NCBI GenBank assembly: GCA_000181795.3 | Contig: CM012953.1 | Coordinates: 14,049,341-14,113,340, forward strand | DNA: 64,000 nucleotides | Direction of reading: 5' to 3' | Source: Trichinella spiralis | Taxonomy: Eukaryota > Nematoda > Enoplea > Trichinellida > Trichinellidae | Shown here: positions 61,808-64,000 of the stretch, in pieces | Layout: each line of letters begins with the position of its first letter | How positions within the stretch are numbered: position 1 is the stretch's first letter | The notes under the pieces: generated by a model | Seen by the model: only the letters and a program-made list of their open reading frames with translations | Databases searched by the model: none | Told to the model about the DNA's origin: nothing | Translations under genes and position numbers: made by a program

Positions 61808-64000
61808 CACGTTAGTCACTTGCGAAATTTAATTTTAAAATAATTTCCTTTATGAAGCATTTGCAAACTATTTTTTGTGTTCATGTAAATTTGTTTTCTT
61901 GTATTTTTTTGTACTTCGCTAGCTTCTTTAATCAAATATTATATTCTGTCAATTCTATTAGTGTTATTGTAGATGTGCAATTTTTTTTAATTTTTTTGTA
62001 GTTGTAACTTTCTTTCACATTTTATGATTTTAGTGAAAGTAATATCATTTTCATTTTTGAAACTTTTCAATACAACTGCCAAGTTTTAGATGGTCGAAAA
62101 ATGCCATAAATGGCTTTTTGAAAAATTGCATTTGGAAGAATGTTTGCTAGGAATTGTTGATATATGGTTGAGGGGTAGGGCTTGCAAATAATAATAAAAC
62201 TGCAGTCATGAAATGAGCTTATGAGGCAAACTAAAAAATCGCAACATTTATCATATTCAAATAATGCATAGTAGATGTCAGGATCAGCCACTGCCTTTCG
62301 TTTTCAACTAAATCTTGCATATAACCAATTCACAGTTGCTTTTATATAAGTAATATTGTAAGAAATATTAAAAAAATAAATTTTATAAATAAAATGAGCT
62401 TCACTAGAACGCTACTTTAAAATAAATTTGAATTCCAAATTTAAAAATTAATGAAAAATTGTTTCTCTTATCAGCATTTTACTATCAGTAGAAAAACAAC
62501 AAAAGGATTCTATTTCAAGCAGTTTGTAGAATAATAATAAATAAATTTTAGAATAAAGAATTCGTTTTACTCAATCTGTTATCTGTAAAGACGGATACAG
62601 AAAAACATTTATTTCCATATCGACCCGCATGTATATAAAGGCAATGATTAAAATCTACTCATAATGTGTAATCATTTTTGTTCAAATTTGTCAAAAATTA
62701 GGTTTTTTTTAAAAGCGCTTAGATTATCCATCTGTATTTGACCCCAGTAACAACTTTTAATGCTTTATTCCTTTTTTATTAATATGTAAATTATTAAAAT
62801 ACTTCACACTGAGCATTGATTCATTGTGAGGATTATTTTGTTGTTTATCCAGTTTCTGCTTATACTTGTTTTTCATTAATTTAGAAATAGAATTACTATT
62901 TTCCATATTTGAAATATATGGACATAAATATGGTTTTCATCGGTTGCTTCGAAAACAATAAATAACACACTATTTTCAACCAATTCTCATTAAATTTTCA
63001 GTCAATTCAATGAGTTTATTCATAACTGCTGAGTAAATAGCATATTTTCAGTATACAGTTTTCATGATTGTGTTTTAATACATTTAAATCATAAAGTTAT
63101 TATTCATGAAACGCAAGCAACAAAAATATGAAAAATAAATTCTTATCATCTTTTATCTAAATTGTATTTAATAACCAAGATATGTAAAAGAAAATATAGA
63201 AATTGCATATCTTCTTACATTTAGTTACATAGTACACTTTATTTAATAATAATGATCTTTTTATTTGATATTAGAATTAGTAAGATACAGTACATCTGAT
63301 AAGTGATGATGCGCTATTTTATAAAAGATGAATTTTAAAAGGATAATACAATAAAATAGTTCAAATCTTTATATTATCTATTCTTAAATAATTAGTTTCA
63401 AATAATAATTCCAAATTCCGAAACTCTATATGTCAAAATTTATCATAAAAATATCGACAACAAACCCACAACTAAAAATAGGGAAAATGATTCATCTGTC
63501 AATTTCATACATTTTTGACATTTACGTATGCTAATTTGTTTAATTTCCGCATACTAATTTGTTTGAGAAATGAAATTCAAACAAAGTCAAGTCTACGTCT
63601 GCTTTATAAATTATACCAGATATTATAATGATGTACACATTACGAAATCTAATTTATGATGATTAAGATTGCAATGCATTGCTTTGCAAAGATAAGAATT
63701 AGTTAACCTTTACCCAAAAATGTATCAATATTTATTCCAAGTTGTTAGTATAATTAAAAATTCTGCTTTTGAAACAGTTATATAAAAGACCATAACTTCA
63801 AGTTAGACCAAACTGCTAAATAAAAGTAATTTAGAAGAGTTGACTGATAAAATTTTTAAATGTGTTTGAGAGAATTTAACTGAAAAACATATTTATTCCA
63901 TTGTAAATTATTACGGCTGTGGATTTAAATTTGGGCTCAAATATACTGCATATAAGAAATAACACATTGCAGTTATATGGATAAAAGTGTCATATAGGAA
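61808..64000. other. AT-rich region to the window end
   Basis: No recognisable gene. The minus-strand open frame 62067-62291 (MADPDIYYALFEYDK...) shows no domain and no convincing splice sites. Confidence 0.5.

Noticed and set aside
62067-62291. Minus-strand open frame as an exon
   Set aside because: No family match and no convincing splice sites.

Overview
This is eukaryotic DNA, AT-rich, with many short introns (about 50-80 nt). A cuticle collagen, a CAP-ShK secreted protein and several piggyBac-derived reading frames point to a nematode, and the combination resembles a clade I worm such as Trichinella. The species is an inference; the nematode assignment is firm.

Positions 1-9040 are a relatively GC-rich block of transposon debris. 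It holds mosaic pieces of an R2-clade (site-specific endonuclease type) non-LTR retrotransposon with three N-terminal zinc fingers, a Myb-like segment and partial reverse transcriptase. Four decayed piggyBac transposase copies follow. Three of them lie in a unit bounded by TTAA sites at 3562 and 7774, with R2 sequence on both sides.

From 9040 onward the sequence is AT-rich and holds five host protein genes that I could splice by hand with consistent reading phase. They are a secreted CAP/ShK protein (10261-11625, +), a cuticle collagen (13329-14626, +), a neuronal-calcium-sensor/KChIP-like EF-hand protein (15195-20518, -, tail to tail with the collagen), a 62-exon class XV-like unconventional myosin of about 2,682 residues (24383-41750, +), and an Nkx6/cog-1-type homeobox gene (51254-53811, +). 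There are two tRNA genes: initiator tRNA-Met inside a myosin intron (26499-26570, +) and intron-containing tRNA-Tyr (61722-61807, -).

The remaining DNA is long non-coding sequence: about 3.6 kb before the myosin gene, 9.5 kb before the homeobox gene and about 10 kb after it. It contains microsatellites, a few palindromes and GC-richer patches that may be regulatory. The five host genes have unrelated roles: secretion, cuticle, neuronal calcium sensing, an actin motor and a transcription factor. I see no operon, CRISPR array or bacterial-style system.

The points most worth checking are a candidate internal first exon that would give a short MyTH4-FERM-only myosin product, an in-frame 78-nt intron exactly at myosin loop 1, a run of frame-preserving cassette exons in the myosin linker, a KChIP-like protein with only one recognisable calcium loop, and the nested R2/piggyBac structure.
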